Assembly (NCBI GenBank): GCA_900143635.1
Contig: FREY01000009.1
Span: forward strand, 124,001-188,000
Length of the DNA stretch: 64,000 bases
DNA from: Rhodobacteraceae bacterium Alg231-04
GTDB taxonomy: Bacteria > Pseudomonadota > Alphaproteobacteria > Rhodobacterales > Rhodobacteraceae
Direction: 5' to 3'
In this document: piece after piece, positions 18,042-26,868 of the stretch
Position numbering within the stretch: the stretch's first letter is position 1
Layout: each line of letters starts with the position of its first letter
Translations under genes and position numbers: made by a program
Notes under the pieces: generated by a model
Databases searched by the model: none
What the model was told of the DNA's origin: nothing
What the model saw: the letters and a program-made list of their open reading frames with translations, nothing else

Positions 18042-18785
18042 ATGCGTCGCAAACTGGCAGCAGGCAACTGGAAAATGAACGGTACAGGTGAGAACCTGGC
18101 TGAGCTTTCGGCACTGGCAAAGGCCCACCCGGAACCGGGCGCGGACCTGTTGATCTGCCCTCCTGCGACCCTGCTGTCGCGCGCCGCCGCTGCCGCCCCG
18201 TCGATCCCCTTGGGCGGCCAGGACTGCCACGCCTCCGCATCAGGCGCCCATACCGGTGACATCAGCGCCGAAATGCTGAAAGACGCCGGTGCCAGTGCCG
18301 TGATCCTCGGTCATTCCGAACGCCGCACCGATCATGGAGAAGCCGACGCCGAGGTCCGCAGCAAATCCGAAGCCGCCTGGCAGCAGGGGCTGACGGCTGT
18401 GATCTGCATTGGTGAGACACTGGCAGAACGCGAGGCAGGCGATGCCCTGACCGTAGCCGGAACGCAACTGGCCGGGTCCACCCCTGACGCTGCAACCGGG
18501 GCCAATACAGTGATTGCCTATGAACCGGTCTGGGCCATTGGCACAGGCAGGGTGCCAACCGTCGAACAGATCGGCGAAATGCATGATTTCCTGCGCGCCG
18601 AATTGGTCAGCCGCTTTGGCGAGGCAACCGGAAATGCCATCCGCCTGCTCTATGGCGGCTCCGTGAAAGCGAGCAACGCAGCAGAGATTTTTGCGGTCAA
18701 CAACGTGGATGGCGCTTTGGTAGGCGGCGCCAGCCTGAAAGCGGCAGATTTCACCCCCATCATCACTGCGCTGGAAAACGCCTGA
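18042..18785 (+). CDS. tpiA: Triosephosphate isomerase
   Basis: A 247-residue glycolytic TIM-barrel enzyme interconverting dihydroxyacetone phosphate and glyceraldehyde 3-phosphate. The substrate lysine is in AAGNWKMNG near residue 11, the electrophile His in ILGHSERR, the catalytic Glu in [13 protein letters not shown], and the phosphate-binding GGSVKASNA and GALVGGASL loops follow. The ATG with AGGGGG seven bases upstream gives the expected length; the longer open frame upstream overlaps the divergent oxygenase gene and is not used. It stands alone. Confidence 0.97.
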   Translation: MRRKLAAGNWKMNGTGENLAELSALAKAHPEPGADLLICPPATLLSRAAAAAPSIPLGGQDCHASASGAHTGDISAEMLKDAGASAVILGHSERRTDHGEADAEVRSKSEAAWQQGLTAVICIGETLAEREAGDALTVAGTQLAGSTPDAATGANTVIAYEPVWAIGTGRVPTVEQIGEMHDFLRAELVSRFGEATGNAIRLLYGGSVKASNAAEIFAVNNVDGALVGGASLKAADFTPIITALENA

Positions 18786-18868
18786 ACCAGAGAATGCGCG
18801 CCTGAGGGCGCGTGGCTGCAACGGGACTAAATTGGAGCTAATGCGCACTGCGCCACTCCTCTAAGACG

Positions 18869-18900
18869 AAAAAAGGGCGCCCCGATTGCTCGGAGCGCCC
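18869..18900 (-). terminator. Terminator of the first TRAP operon
   Basis: On the minus strand GGGCGCTCCGA pairs with TCGGGGCGCCC (one wobble) around a GCAA tetraloop, followed by six T residues. It begins about 25 bases after the dctM stop. Confidence 0.92.
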
Positions 18901-18925
18901 AACTCTTTACCCTGACAAAACTCTG

Positions 18926-20302
18926 TTACTTGGTAATGATCTCTGGCCCCATCACCGCGTTTGGCAGCACGGTCGACAACCAGGGCACATAGGTGATCAG
19001 GATCAGGAAGACGAAGAGCACGGCCAGGAAAGGCAGAGCTGCCCGCACCACCGCCATCATCGGCATCCCGGCAACACCGGAGGTGACGAAGAGGTTCAGA
19101 CCAACCGGCGGGGTGATCATGCCGATCTCCATGTTGACCACCATGATGATGCCCAGATGGATCGGATCGATGCCCAGTTCGATGGCAATCGGGAACACCA
19201 GCGGTGCAACGATAACCAACAGGCCCGAGGGCTCCATGAACTGACCGCCGATCAGCAGGATCACGTTCACCACCACCAGGAACATCACCGGGCCAAAGCC
19301 TGCGGACAGCATCGCATTGGCGATATGCTGCGGCACCTGTTCGTCGGTCAGAACATGCTTCAGGATCAGCGCGTTGGCGATCACAAACAGCAGCGTCACG
19401 GTCAACTTGCCGGCCTCGAACAGCGTGTGTTTGGTGTCACTGTGGAAGAAAGCCGTCACCAGCGCGATTGGCTTGCGCGCAAGGCTGATCTTTTCACCAC
19501 TTTCGCCCCCCGCCAGCGGCCCCATGTCCTTGTAGATGAAGCAGGCAATCAGGAAGGCATAGACCGCGGCCACAGCGGCGGCTTCGGTCGGAGTGAAAAT
19601 ACCGCCGTAGATACCGCCAAGAATGATCACGATCAGGAACAGACCCCAGCCCGCGTCGCGTGCCGACTGGAAGATCTCACCCCAGCCCTGCCATTCGCCC
19701 TTGGGCAGGTTTTTGACCTTGGCCATGATATAGATGGTGATCATCAGCATGAAGCCCGCCATCAGGCCCGGGATTACACCGGCCAGGAACATCCGGCCAA
19801 CCGAGACCTCAACAGAGGCCGCATAGACCACCATGACGATGGACGGCGGGATCAGGATACCAAGCGTACCGGCGTTACAGATCACCCCGGCGGCAAAATC
19901 CTTGGTGTAGCCAACCTGGCGCATACCGGCGATCACGATGGACCCGATCGCCACAACCGTGGCAGGCGAAGACCCGGACAGGGCGGCAAACAACATACAG
20001 GCAAAGACGCCGGCAATCGCCAGACCGCCCGGCAGGTGGCCAACACAGGCGATGGAGAAGCGGATGATCCGCCGCGCCACGCCGCCCGTGGTCATGAAGG
20101 AGGACGCAAGGATGAAGAAAGGGATCGCCAGAAGGGTAAAGTGACCCTCAAAGGCTTCGAACAATGTGCCCGCGACGCTTGCCAGCGAACTGTCGGAGTA
20201 AACCAGCAGGAACAGGGTCGACGACAGGCCCAAAGAGACCGCGATTGGCACGCCGATCAGCAACAGGCCGATCACCATGGAAAATAGTAGGACGACGTCC
20301 AT
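18926..20302 (-). CDS. dctM: TRAP dicarboxylate transporter, large permease subunit DctM (copy 1)
   Basis: A 458-residue membrane protein with about twelve hydrophobic segments, the sodium-coupled transport subunit of a tripartite TRAP system. Typical stretches are FEGHFTLLAIPFFILASSFM, LSGSSPATVVAIGSIVIAG, AGVICNAGTLGILIPPSIVM and GIFTPTEAAAVAAVYAF. Its ATG overlaps the dctQ stop by one base (TGATG). It is very similar to the protein at 48461-49879 but lacks about 14 residues of the cytoplasmic loop found there. C4-dicarboxylate uptake is inferred from the adjacent dctBD genes. Confidence 0.93.
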   Translation of the reverse strand: MDVVLLFSMVIGLLLIGVPIAVSLGLSSTLFLLVYSDSSLASVAGTLFEAFEGHFTLLAIPFFILASSFMTTGGVARRIIRFSIACVGHLPGGLAIAGVFACMLFAALSGSSPATVVAIGSIVIAGMRQVGYTKDFAAGVICNAGTLGILIPPSIVMVVYAASVEVSVGRMFLAGVIPGLMAGFMLMITIYIMAKVKNLPKGEWQGWGEIFQSARDAGWGLFLIVIILGGIYGGIFTPTEAAAVAAVYAFLIACFIYKDMGPLAGGESGEKISLARKPIALVTAFFHSDTKHTLFEAGKLTVTLLFVIANALILKHVLTDEQVPQHIANAMLSAGFGPVMFLVVVNVILLIGGQFMEPSGLLVIVAPLVFPIAIELGIDPIHLGIIMVVNMEIGMITPPVGLNLFVTSGVAGMPMMAVVRAALPFLAVLFVFLILITYVPWLSTVLPNAVMGPEIITK

Positions 20303-20979
20303 CAGTCATGCTCCCCCTGCTGGTGGCGCACGGCTTCCAGCTCATCTTCAACTTCATGGCTTGCAACCATCCGGTCTGTCTCGCCGCGCAGGATCTGGGC
20401 GGCGGTCTGCACAAAGCGGAACACCAGAAGCAGCATCGACAGCGGCAGAACAATGTAAGGCACAACTTTGGGCAGCTTCTCGTAGGCATCGCCGTAGTTG
20501 ATCAGATCCTCAAGAAAGCGCAGCGCGCCGACCATCGGCACATCCTGCACCTCATAGAAGGATTGCGAGCGTGCCTTCATATCAAAACCGGTCGGGAACC
20601 AGCGGCCCGATGTCGGCGGCAGATCGGCAAAAACCGCCCAGTAGTCATAGGCGCCCTTCAGCAACAACAGCGAGAACAGCAAGCAGCAGCCAACGGCGAT
20701 CAGCGCCAGCACCTTGCGCGGCCCCGGCGACAGCATGTTCAAAATGGCGTCGACGCCCAGATGCGCATGCACTTTCACCGCGTATGATGCGCCCAGCAGC
20801 ACCAGCCAGGCGAACAGGAACACGGTCAGCTCCAGCGCCCATAGAATATTGGAATTGAAGGCAAATCGCGCGACCACATTGGCAAATGTGATGATCGTCA
20901 TCAGGCCCAACAGCCCGGCGATCACGCTTTCCTCCAGCGAATTGACGAACCCTGACGGGCCGGTTCTTGCGGCCGACAT
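20302..20979 (-). CDS. dctQ: TRAP transporter small permease subunit DctQ (copy 1)
   Basis: A 225-residue protein with four predicted membrane helices (VIAGLLGLMTIITFANVVARF, LELTVFLFAWLVLLGASYAV, ALIAVGCCLLFSLLLLKGAY and a C-terminal one near IVLPLSMLLLVFRFV), the DctQ topology. Position-specific residues such as ELTVFLFAWLVLLGA and AHLGVD are family-typical. The start is an ATG with GGAG eight bases upstream, beginning MSAARTGPSGF. It is the middle gene of dctP-dctQ-dctM and closely related to the protein at 47796-48461. Confidence 0.9.
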   Translation of the reverse strand: MSAARTGPSGFVNSLEESVIAGLLGLMTIITFANVVARFAFNSNILWALELTVFLFAWLVLLGASYAVKVHAHLGVDAILNMLSPGPRKVLALIAVGCCLLFSLLLLKGAYDYWAVFADLPPTSGRWFPTGFDMKARSQSFYEVQDVPMVGALRFLEDLINYGDAYEKLPKVVPYIVLPLSMLLLVFRFVQTAAQILRGETDRMVASHEVEDELEAVRHQQGEHD

Positions 20980-21085
20980 GACATGCTCTCCGTCTATTTG
21001 AGTGATTGGGTGCGGGCGCCACTCCCCAGGGACGCCCGCGAGGTGGGCGGCGCGGCTCGAACGGCGCGCCTGCCCGGAGGAGGCC

Positions 21086-22087
21086 TTAAAGCCCGGCGTT
21101 GATCGCCTGTGCTGCGTCGATCTTGTCCTGACCAACATCGCCCGAGAACTGCTCCCAGACCGGCTTCATTGTGTCGACCCATTCCTGACGTTGTTCAGCG
21201 GTCAGGCTGCGGATGGTGCCGCCGGCGTCGGTGATCGACTGTTTGGCTGCCGCGTTCACGGCTGTGGCTTCGGCGTTGCGGGTCGCGGTCACTTCAGCAA
21301 GGATCGTAGTGAACTGGTCGCGCACTTCGGGATCCAGGCTGTCGAGCCAGTCAACCGACGTTACCACCAGATAGTCGATGATGCCGTGGTTGGTTTCGGT
21401 GATGCCGTCCTGCACTTCGAAGAACTTCTTGCCGTAGATGTTGGACCAGGTGTTTTCCTGACCGTCGACAACACCCTGCTGCAGCGCGCCGTAGACTTCC
21501 GAGAAGGCCATTTTCTGCGGGCTGCCACCAATGGCTTCCATCTGCGCGACCAAAACGTCCGAAGACTGAACGCGGAATTTCAGACCATTGGCATCAGACG
21601 GCGAAACCAGCGGCTTGTTGGCCGACATCTGCTTCATGCCATTGTGCCAGAAGGCCATGCCCTGCAGGCCGCGGCGCTGCATGGAATCCAGCATGGCCTG
21701 ACCTTCGGCAGATCCCTGGAACGCATCAACCGCATCAACGTTCTTGAACATGAACGGCAGGTCGAACAGGCGGAACTGTTTGGTGAATTTTTCGAACTTC
21801 GACAGCGAAGGCGCGGCCAGCTGCACGTCACCCTGCAGCATCGCTTCCAGCACTTTATTGTCATTATAGAGCGTGGAGTTCGGGTAGACCTCCATGCACA
21901 TGGTACCGTTCATCTCTTCGTTGACGCGCGTTTCAAGCAGCGAGGCGGCAATGCCCTTGGGGTGCTTGTCGGTGTTGGTCACGTGGGCGAATTTCACCAC
22001 GATCTCACCATCGTCACAGGCTGCCTGCGCGGTGCCTGCGGTTACGGTCATCGCCATTACGGCGGCAGTGCTCATCAGAAATTTCAT
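21086..22087 (-). CDS. dctP: TRAP transporter periplasmic solute-binding protein DctP (copy 1)
   Basis: A 333-residue periplasmic receptor with a signal peptide (MKFLMSTAAVMAMTVTAGTAQA). The mature part shows the DctP core: VVKFAHVTNTDKHPKGIAA, LEAMLQGDVQLAAPSLSKF, and the Arg-containing ligand strand GLKFRVQSSDVLVAQMEAIG, whose arginine normally binds a substrate carboxylate. EVYGALQQGVVDGQENTWSNIY completes the signature. I chose the second of two adjacent ATGs because GGGGAG is six bases before it. It is first in its operon and transcribed away from dctBD. The paralogue at 46725-47726 is roughly three-quarters identical by eye. Confidence 0.93.
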   Translation of the reverse strand: MKFLMSTAAVMAMTVTAGTAQAACDDGEIVVKFAHVTNTDKHPKGIAASLLETRVNEEMNGTMCMEVYPNSTLYNDNKVLEAMLQGDVQLAAPSLSKFEKFTKQFRLFDLPFMFKNVDAVDAFQGSAEGQAMLDSMQRRGLQGMAFWHNGMKQMSANKPLVSPSDANGLKFRVQSSDVLVAQMEAIGGSPQKMAFSEVYGALQQGVVDGQENTWSNIYGKKFFEVQDGITETNHGIIDYLVVTSVDWLDSLDPEVRDQFTTILAEVTATRNAEATAVNAAAKQSITDAGGTIRSLTAEQRQEWVDTMKPVWEQFSGDVGQDKIDAAQAINAGL

Positions 22088-22279
22088 CATTATCTCCCCT
22101 TTGGTTTGATCTCCTGCCCGAACGGCTGTGGCCGAACGGGATCCCGTGGTCAGCATCACGTGCAGCGGCTGAGCGCTCAACACTCTGGTGCAAAATGCGG
22201 CACTATTCTCGGGAAGCTCAGGTATTTCAGAAGGTTAGTAATTGAATTGAAACTCATTGGTATGTGCACATCTTTACGC

Positions 22280-22297
22280 TGTGCGGAAATCCGCACA
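22280..22297. promoter_or_regulatory. Palindromic operator 1 (TGTGCGGA-AA-TCCGCACA)
   Basis: A perfect 8+2+8 inverted repeat between dctP and dctD. Together with the related element centred 32 bases away, about three helical turns, it looks like a paired site for a dimeric regulator. The encoded DctD-like protein with its Fis-type HTH next door is the obvious candidate. It lies about 190 bases upstream of the dctP start. Confidence 0.7.
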
Positions 22298-22311
22298 AGG
22301 TTTTTTTTACC

Positions 22312-22329
22312 TGTGCGGTTTTCCGCACA
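22312..22329. promoter_or_regulatory. Palindromic operator 2 (TGTGCGG-TTTT-CCGCACA)
   Basis: A 7+4+7 inverted repeat sharing the TGTGCGG half-site with operator 1. Same length (18 bp) and helical phasing as its partner. An eight-T tract lies between the two sites. Confidence 0.7.
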
Positions 22330-22385
22330 AAAGCTGCAACGGGTTGTTCTGTGGGCGAATCACATGGGCGTGCTGATTCGCCATG

Positions 22386-23615
22386 TCACCGCCGGTAGTC
22401 TTCCGGCCGGATGCCATAGCGCGCCAGCTTGTCGTAAAAGGTCTTGCGCGGCACCTTCAGCGCCTCTGCCGCCGCCGAGGCACGGCCATTCTGGCGCCCC
22501 AGAGCCGCAATCAGCAGCGAACGTTCAACCTGCGCCATCTGTTCCGCCAGCCCAAAGCCTGCGGATTGTGAAATTTCTTCGGGCATGCCCAGCACAAACC
22601 GCATTGCCGCCGACATCAGCGAGCGTGCATTGCCGGGCCACTCCTGGGTCATCAGCCGGGCCAGGTGGTCCTCTCCCACCTCGGGCGCAACAATGCCCGC
22701 CTGTTCGGCCGCCTGGGCCACATAGTGGCGAAACAACACCGGAATATCGCCGGGGCGCTCCGCGATCGACGGGATACGCACCCGCATCACATCCATCCGG
22801 TAGAACAGATCAGCATTGAACGCCCCGCTGCCGGCAAGTTCCGCCAGATCCCCCGCCGCACCGGCAATCACCCGCACGGGGCCACCCTGTTCCAACCGTT
22901 CCAAGAGGGCGTATTGCGTTGCTTCCGGCAGGGCCGACACCTCATCCAGAAAGACCGAGCCTCCCTCGGCCTCCTCCCAGAGCGCATCCAGATCCTGCGG
23001 TGTCAGCCCCGCGGCCGGGCGTTTCACAAACGGCCCCTGCCCCGCGGGAGACATCAGGTGGACGACCTCCGCGACTTTAGAGATGCCGCTGCCCGGCGCG
23101 CCGGTCACCAACACTTCGGCGCCGGTCGGGGCGACGGCGCGCACCCGCGCCCGCAACTCGTCCGCCTGCTGCGAGGTTCCAAACAGCATGCGCGCCGCCG
23201 CGTCGCCCCGCTCCAGTTGTGCTTTCAGGCGACGGTTCTCCAGCACCAGCCTGCGGGTTTTCAAAGCCCGACTCAGCACCCCCAGAAGATCCTCGGCAGC
23301 GCAGGGTTTTTCCAAAAAACCAAAGGCGCCCTGCGCCATGGCCTTGACCGCCATCGGAATGTCAGCTTCGCCTGTCAACAGGATCACCGGCAGTTCACCG
23401 TCCTGCCCGTGCGCATAGTCCAGCAGGTGAAACCCATCGCGTCCCGGCATCCGCATATCCGACAGGATCACCCCATCAAACAACGGCGTGATCAGATCCT
23501 TTGCCGCCACGAAAGAGCCCGCGGTCACCGGCTCCAGGTCGTTCAGCTCCAGCGTCTGGGCCAGCGCCTCGCGCACCGCAGCATCATCATCGACCACCAG
23601 CACCTTGCGCGTCAT
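22386..23615 (-). CDS. dctD: DctD-like NtrC-family response regulator with degenerate AAA+ domain
   Basis: A 409-residue regulator. The receiver domain (residues 1-120) is intact, with acidic DDD at 9-11, phospho-acceptor Asp in GVILSDMRMPGRDG, and Lys in GFLEKPC. The central AAA+ domain is reduced: the Walker A position reads VTGAPGSGISK without the lysine in the normal place, and the roughly 20 residues that carry GAFTGA are replaced by a short RPAAGLTPQDLDALWEEA stretch, while GGSVFLDEV and DLFYRMDVMRVRIPSIAERPGDIP remain. A C-terminal Fis-type HTH (GRASAAAEALKVPRKTFYDKL) ends the protein. It overlaps dctB by four bases. Activation probably does not use sigma-54. Confidence 0.88.
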   Translation of the reverse strand: MTRKVLVVDDDAAVREALAQTLELNDLEPVTAGSFVAAKDLITPLFDGVILSDMRMPGRDGFHLLDYAHGQDGELPVILLTGEADIPMAVKAMAQGAFGFLEKPCAAEDLLGVLSRALKTRRLVLENRRLKAQLERGDAAARMLFGTSQQADELRARVRAVAPTGAEVLVTGAPGSGISKVAEVVHLMSPAGQGPFVKRPAAGLTPQDLDALWEEAEGGSVFLDEVSALPEATQYALLERLEQGGPVRVIAGAAGDLAELAGSGAFNADLFYRMDVMRVRIPSIAERPGDIPVLFRHYVAQAAEQAGIVAPEVGEDHLARLMTQEWPGNARSLMSAAMRFVLGMPEEISQSAGFGLAEQMAQVERSLLIAALGRQNGRASAAAEALKVPRKTFYDKLARYGIRPEDYRR

Positions 23616-25366
23616 GCCGCTTTCTCCTCATTCCAATAGTCCAGCTCCACGGTGAATTCTGCCCCCTCGCCTGTGTTGCGGCCACGGATCTTTCCGCCAA
23701 AGCTCTGGACCAACCCGTAAGAGATCGACAGGCCCAGCCCCATGCCTTCTGCACTGCCAACCGCCTTGGTGGAATAGAAAGGCTCAAAGACTTTCTCCGG
23801 CTCTTTCAGGCCCGGCCCAATGTCGCGCACTGTTACCGCCAGCCGCTCGGCGGCATTTAAAGTCACCGTGATATGGCGGTTTTCCTGCTCTAGCATCGCA
23901 TCTGCGGCATTGTTGATCAGGTTCACAAACACTTGTCCCAACCGCACTTCGCCACCCTTTGCGTAAACGGTCAGAGGGTTGGCCGCCGCATCCCAGTCCA
24001 GCGTGACCCCATCCGCCTTCAGCCGCGCCGCAGTCAGCTCCACCGCATCCGAAATTACCTGACACAGGTCAACCCGGCTCATCGGCTCGCTTTCATTGCG
24101 CGCAAACGCCCGCAGGTTCTTGATGATCCGCGCCATGCGGGTTGCCATCTCGGCAATCCGGCCGAGGTTTTCACCCGCCTTTTCGGGCTTGTCGCGCGCC
24201 ATGAAGGCCAGTCCATTGTCGGCAAATTGCTGGATCGCCATCAGCGGCTGGTTCAGCTCGTGACTGATCCCCGCTGACATCTGCCCCAGTGCCGACAGCT
24301 TACCGGCCTGCACCAGATCGGCCTGCGCCTTTTTCAGCGCCGCCTCAGCCTCCAGGCGTTCCTTGACCTCGCGCCGCAGGTGGACGTTGGTTGCCGTCAG
24401 AGCCCGCGTGCGTTCCTCCACCCGTGTCTCCAGCACCGCATTGGCCCCGGCCAGCGCTCGCCGCCGTTCCGTTGCCAGAAACAACATGGCGCCAAAGGCG
24501 AGGCAGAGCGCGGCAATGGTGGCCGCCTGCAGGCCCGCAATGCGCCGCGCGGGCGACACATCCACCAGAATTTCGCCGGTCATATCAATGACGGGCAGAT
24601 CCACGGTCAGATGCAGGGCCTGCTGCGGCAGATACGGCCCCCATCCCAAGTGCCAGATCTCGTGCGGCCCCTTATGGGTGGCACGGAACTCAGGCGCCTG
24701 ACCTTCGGGGGTCAACAGCCCCTGCCCCGGCCCGGCCCGTGTCCAGAACAACAATTCCGAACGGTTTGAGATAAAGACTTCCCCCCGTTCATCGGTGAAA
24801 AACACCGGTGGCAGCGATCCCCGCCAGGTCTGTTCCACCTGATTGACATCGACCACTGCAACGACAGTACCCCGCACAGACCCATCCGCAGAAAAGGCCG
24901 GGGCGGCGTAAAAATAAGCTCGGTTTTCAGCCACTTCCGGGATCTCGTAGCCCGTGCCCAGGGCGCCCTGCATCGCGCGGGTGAAATATGCCTCACCGGT
25001 GACATCCAGCCCCGCCACGCCAACTGCCGCCGCCAGAACCCGCCCCTGCAGGTCGGCATAAAACAGATCCATTGCCCCGGTCTTATCCGCAATCTTCTGC
25101 ATCAACAGGGCCGCCGCATCGCGCTGCGCATCCGTATCCAATTGGGTCAGAACCGGGTGTTCGGTCATCAGCACGGCCAGTTCCTGATAGACCTGTAGTT
25201 GCGTCGACACCCGATCAGACGCCAGCGCCAGATCGGCCCGGCTGCGTTCCGCCAGACTGTCCAGCGCCTGGCGGTACCCATAGGACCAGATGCCGCCAGA
25301 CAGCAGCGCAACCGCGAGGGCAAAGCCCAGCACCATCCATCCGCGTTGTCGTCCGGTCTGTGTCAC
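23612..25366 (-). CDS. dctB: C4-dicarboxylate sensor histidine kinase DctB
   Basis: A 584-residue membrane histidine kinase. An N-terminal helix (GWMVLGFALAVALLSGGIWSYGY) and a second one near residue 290 (AATIAALCLAFGAMLFLA) flank a periplasmic double-PAS/dCACHE sensor of about 240 residues (GYEIPEVAENRAYFYAAPAFS). A coiled coil leads into HisKA with the phospho-His in MSAGISHELNQPLMAIQQ. HATPase_c then follows with N box (FVNLINNAADAM), G1 (VRDIGPGL) and G2 (GMGLGLSISYGL). DctB proteins sense C4-dicarboxylates. It forms an operon with dctD, next to dctPQM. Confidence 0.92.
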   Translation of the reverse strand: MTQTGRQRGWMVLGFALAVALLSGGIWSYGYRQALDSLAERSRADLALASDRVSTQLQVYQELAVLMTEHPVLTQLDTDAQRDAAALLMQKIADKTGAMDLFYADLQGRVLAAAVGVAGLDVTGEAYFTRAMQGALGTGYEIPEVAENRAYFYAAPAFSADGSVRGTVVAVVDVNQVEQTWRGSLPPVFFTDERGEVFISNRSELLFWTRAGPGQGLLTPEGQAPEFRATHKGPHEIWHLGWGPYLPQQALHLTVDLPVIDMTGEILVDVSPARRIAGLQAATIAALCLAFGAMLFLATERRRALAGANAVLETRVEERTRALTATNVHLRREVKERLEAEAALKKAQADLVQAGKLSALGQMSAGISHELNQPLMAIQQFADNGLAFMARDKPEKAGENLGRIAEMATRMARIIKNLRAFARNESEPMSRVDLCQVISDAVELTAARLKADGVTLDWDAAANPLTVYAKGGEVRLGQVFVNLINNAADAMLEQENRHITVTLNAAERLAVTVRDIGPGLKEPEKVFEPFYSTKAVGSAEGMGLGLSISYGLVQSFGGKIRGRNTGEGAEFTVELDYWNEEKAA

Positions 25367-25449
25367 AAGGGCTCTCCGATCCTCACTCTGATCGCCACCC
25401 TAGCAAAGCCGCCCTTGCATTGACCAGCCGGGTTAGAGAATGTGCGCCT

Positions 25450-26631
25450 ATGCGCATCGTTACCCAATCCCCGACCGATCCGGACTTTGTCCAGAACCCC
25501 TACCGTTTCTATGCGGCCGCGCGTGAACAGGGCGCGATAAGTTATTGGAAGGACTACGGAATGCCCGCGGCATTCTCTCACTCGGCGGTGCATATGCTGC
25601 TGCGTGACCGCCGGTTTGGCCGTGAGATTCCGGCTGAATTGGCCAGCCCCGGTCCGGCCCATCTGGCCCCCTGGCTCGAGGTGGAGGCGCACTCCATGCT
25701 GGAACTGGAACCGCCCCGCCACACCCGCCTGCGCCGTCTGGTTCTGCGCGCTTTCACATCACGCGCAATTTCCGCACTGGAAGCGGAGATTTCCGCCCAG
25801 TGCCATCAGCTGATCGACGCCTTTCCCGAGGGCGATTTCAACCTGATCGCGGCCTATTGCAATCAGGTGCCGGTAGTCACCATCTGTCGTCTGCTCGGCG
25901 TGCCAGAAGACATGGGGCCAAGCCTTGTGGACTGGTCCCACAAGATGGTCGCGATGTATCAGTCCAGCCGCACCACCGAGACAGAGCATATCGCCGCGCA
26001 GGCCGCGACAGAGTTCACAGGATTCCTTGAAGGCTACATTGAACAACGGCGCTGCGATCCGCGGGATGACCTGATCACCCGGCTGATTCAGGCCGAAGAA
26101 GAGGGCGACAAGCTTTCCACCAAAGAACTGATTTCAACCTGCATTCTCATTCTGAATGCCGGCCACGAGGCCACAGTGCATTCCCTCGGCAACGGTGTGA
26201 AACAGATGCTTCAACAGGGCTGGCATCCAGACTGGCTGGCGCCATCGGGCATCGAAGGCCTGGTCGAGGAGATCCTGCGCTTTGATCCGCCTGTGCAGGT
26301 CTTCACCCGCTATGTCTATGAGGAAGCAGAAATTTTTGGCCACACCTTCCAGCGCGGTGATCAGGTGGCGCTGATGCTGGCCGCCGCCAATCGCGACCCA
26401 AAGGCGCTGGACGACCCGGAGGACTTCGACCCAACCCGCCCGCCGAAAGTGAACAAGAGCTTTGGTGGCGGGTTGCACTTCTGCGTCGGCGCGCCGCTGG
26501 CACGCTTGGAAATGCAAATTGCCCTGCCGATCCTGTTTGAGCGCTGCCCGGACCTGAAACTGGCCGCCGCGCCGGAATATGCCAACACCTATCATTTCCA
26601 CGGGCTCACCCGGCTGCAAGTTCGCAGGTGA
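25450..26631 (+). CDS. Cytochrome P450
   Basis: A 393-residue soluble bacterial P450. The I-helix oxygen-activation motif is ILNAGHEATVHSLGNG, the K-helix E-x-x-R is EEILRF, and the haem loop FGGGLHFCVGAPLARLEM places the axial Cys at residue 345. Substrate and redox partner are unknown; a ferredoxin reductase gene lies at 30943 but belongs to another operon. The start MRIVTQSPTDPDF has no strong ribosome-binding site; a longer upstream frame overlaps dctB on the other strand and looks spurious. The 3' end is embedded in a large inverted repeat. Confidence 0.92.
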   Translation: MRIVTQSPTDPDFVQNPYRFYAAAREQGAISYWKDYGMPAAFSHSAVHMLLRDRRFGREIPAELASPGPAHLAPWLEVEAHSMLELEPPRHTRLRRLVLRAFTSRAISALEAEISAQCHQLIDAFPEGDFNLIAAYCNQVPVVTICRLLGVPEDMGPSLVDWSHKMVAMYQSSRTTETEHIAAQAATEFTGFLEGYIEQRRCDPRDDLITRLIQAEEEGDKLSTKELISTCILILNAGHEATVHSLGNGVKQMLQQGWHPDWLAPSGIEGLVEEILRFDPPVQVFTRYVYEEAEIFGHTFQRGDQVALMLAAANRDPKALDDPEDFDPTRPPKVNKSFGGGLHFCVGAPLARLEMQIALPILFERCPDLKLAAAPEYANTYHFHGLTRLQVRR

Positions 26632-26638
26632 GCCCGTG
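26599..26638 (+). terminator. 12-bp perfect inverted repeat spanning the P450 stop codon
   Basis: CACGGGCTCACC pairs perfectly with GGTGAGCCCGTG across a 16-base loop, and the right arm contains the P450 TGA stop. There is no U-tract, so it may act in RNA stability or as a Rho-independent-like pause rather than a full terminator. Confidence 0.5.
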
Positions 26639-26698
26639 CCACCTCAAGGCTGGCCGCAGGCCACCGAGCGGATGCGCGGCCCGGCCTTGAGGCGGCAC
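26636..26698. repeat. Long imperfect inverted repeat (14 of 15 pairs) in the P450-Lrp intergenic region
   Basis: GTGCC-A-CCTCAAGGC pairs with GCCTTGAGG-C-GGCAC, with one mismatch, around a 33-base GC-rich loop. Its left arm shares three bases with the preceding hairpin, so the two structures are partly exclusive. It sits between the converging P450 and Lrp genes and could form a bidirectional transcription end. Confidence 0.55.
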
Positions 26699-26868
26699 AG
26701 GCTCACATAACAATCGGCATGGCCCCTGAGGAGCAGACCTGCCGCTCAGGGCTTCTCAGCAGAAAAAATTCCGGCGGGCGCCAAAACGCCCTGCCCCGCG
26801 GATCAGCCATCGCCGCGCATCTTGCTAATTAGACTCGCGCGGAAGCGCTCCGCTTAACAGCGATCCTG

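Noticed and set aside
22189-22204. Possible sigma-54 promoter upstream of dctP (AGTGCCGCATTTTGCA on the minus strand)
   Set aside because: The -24 GG is GT here and the neighbouring DctD has lost the sigma-54 contact loop, so a functional -24/-12 promoter is unlikely.
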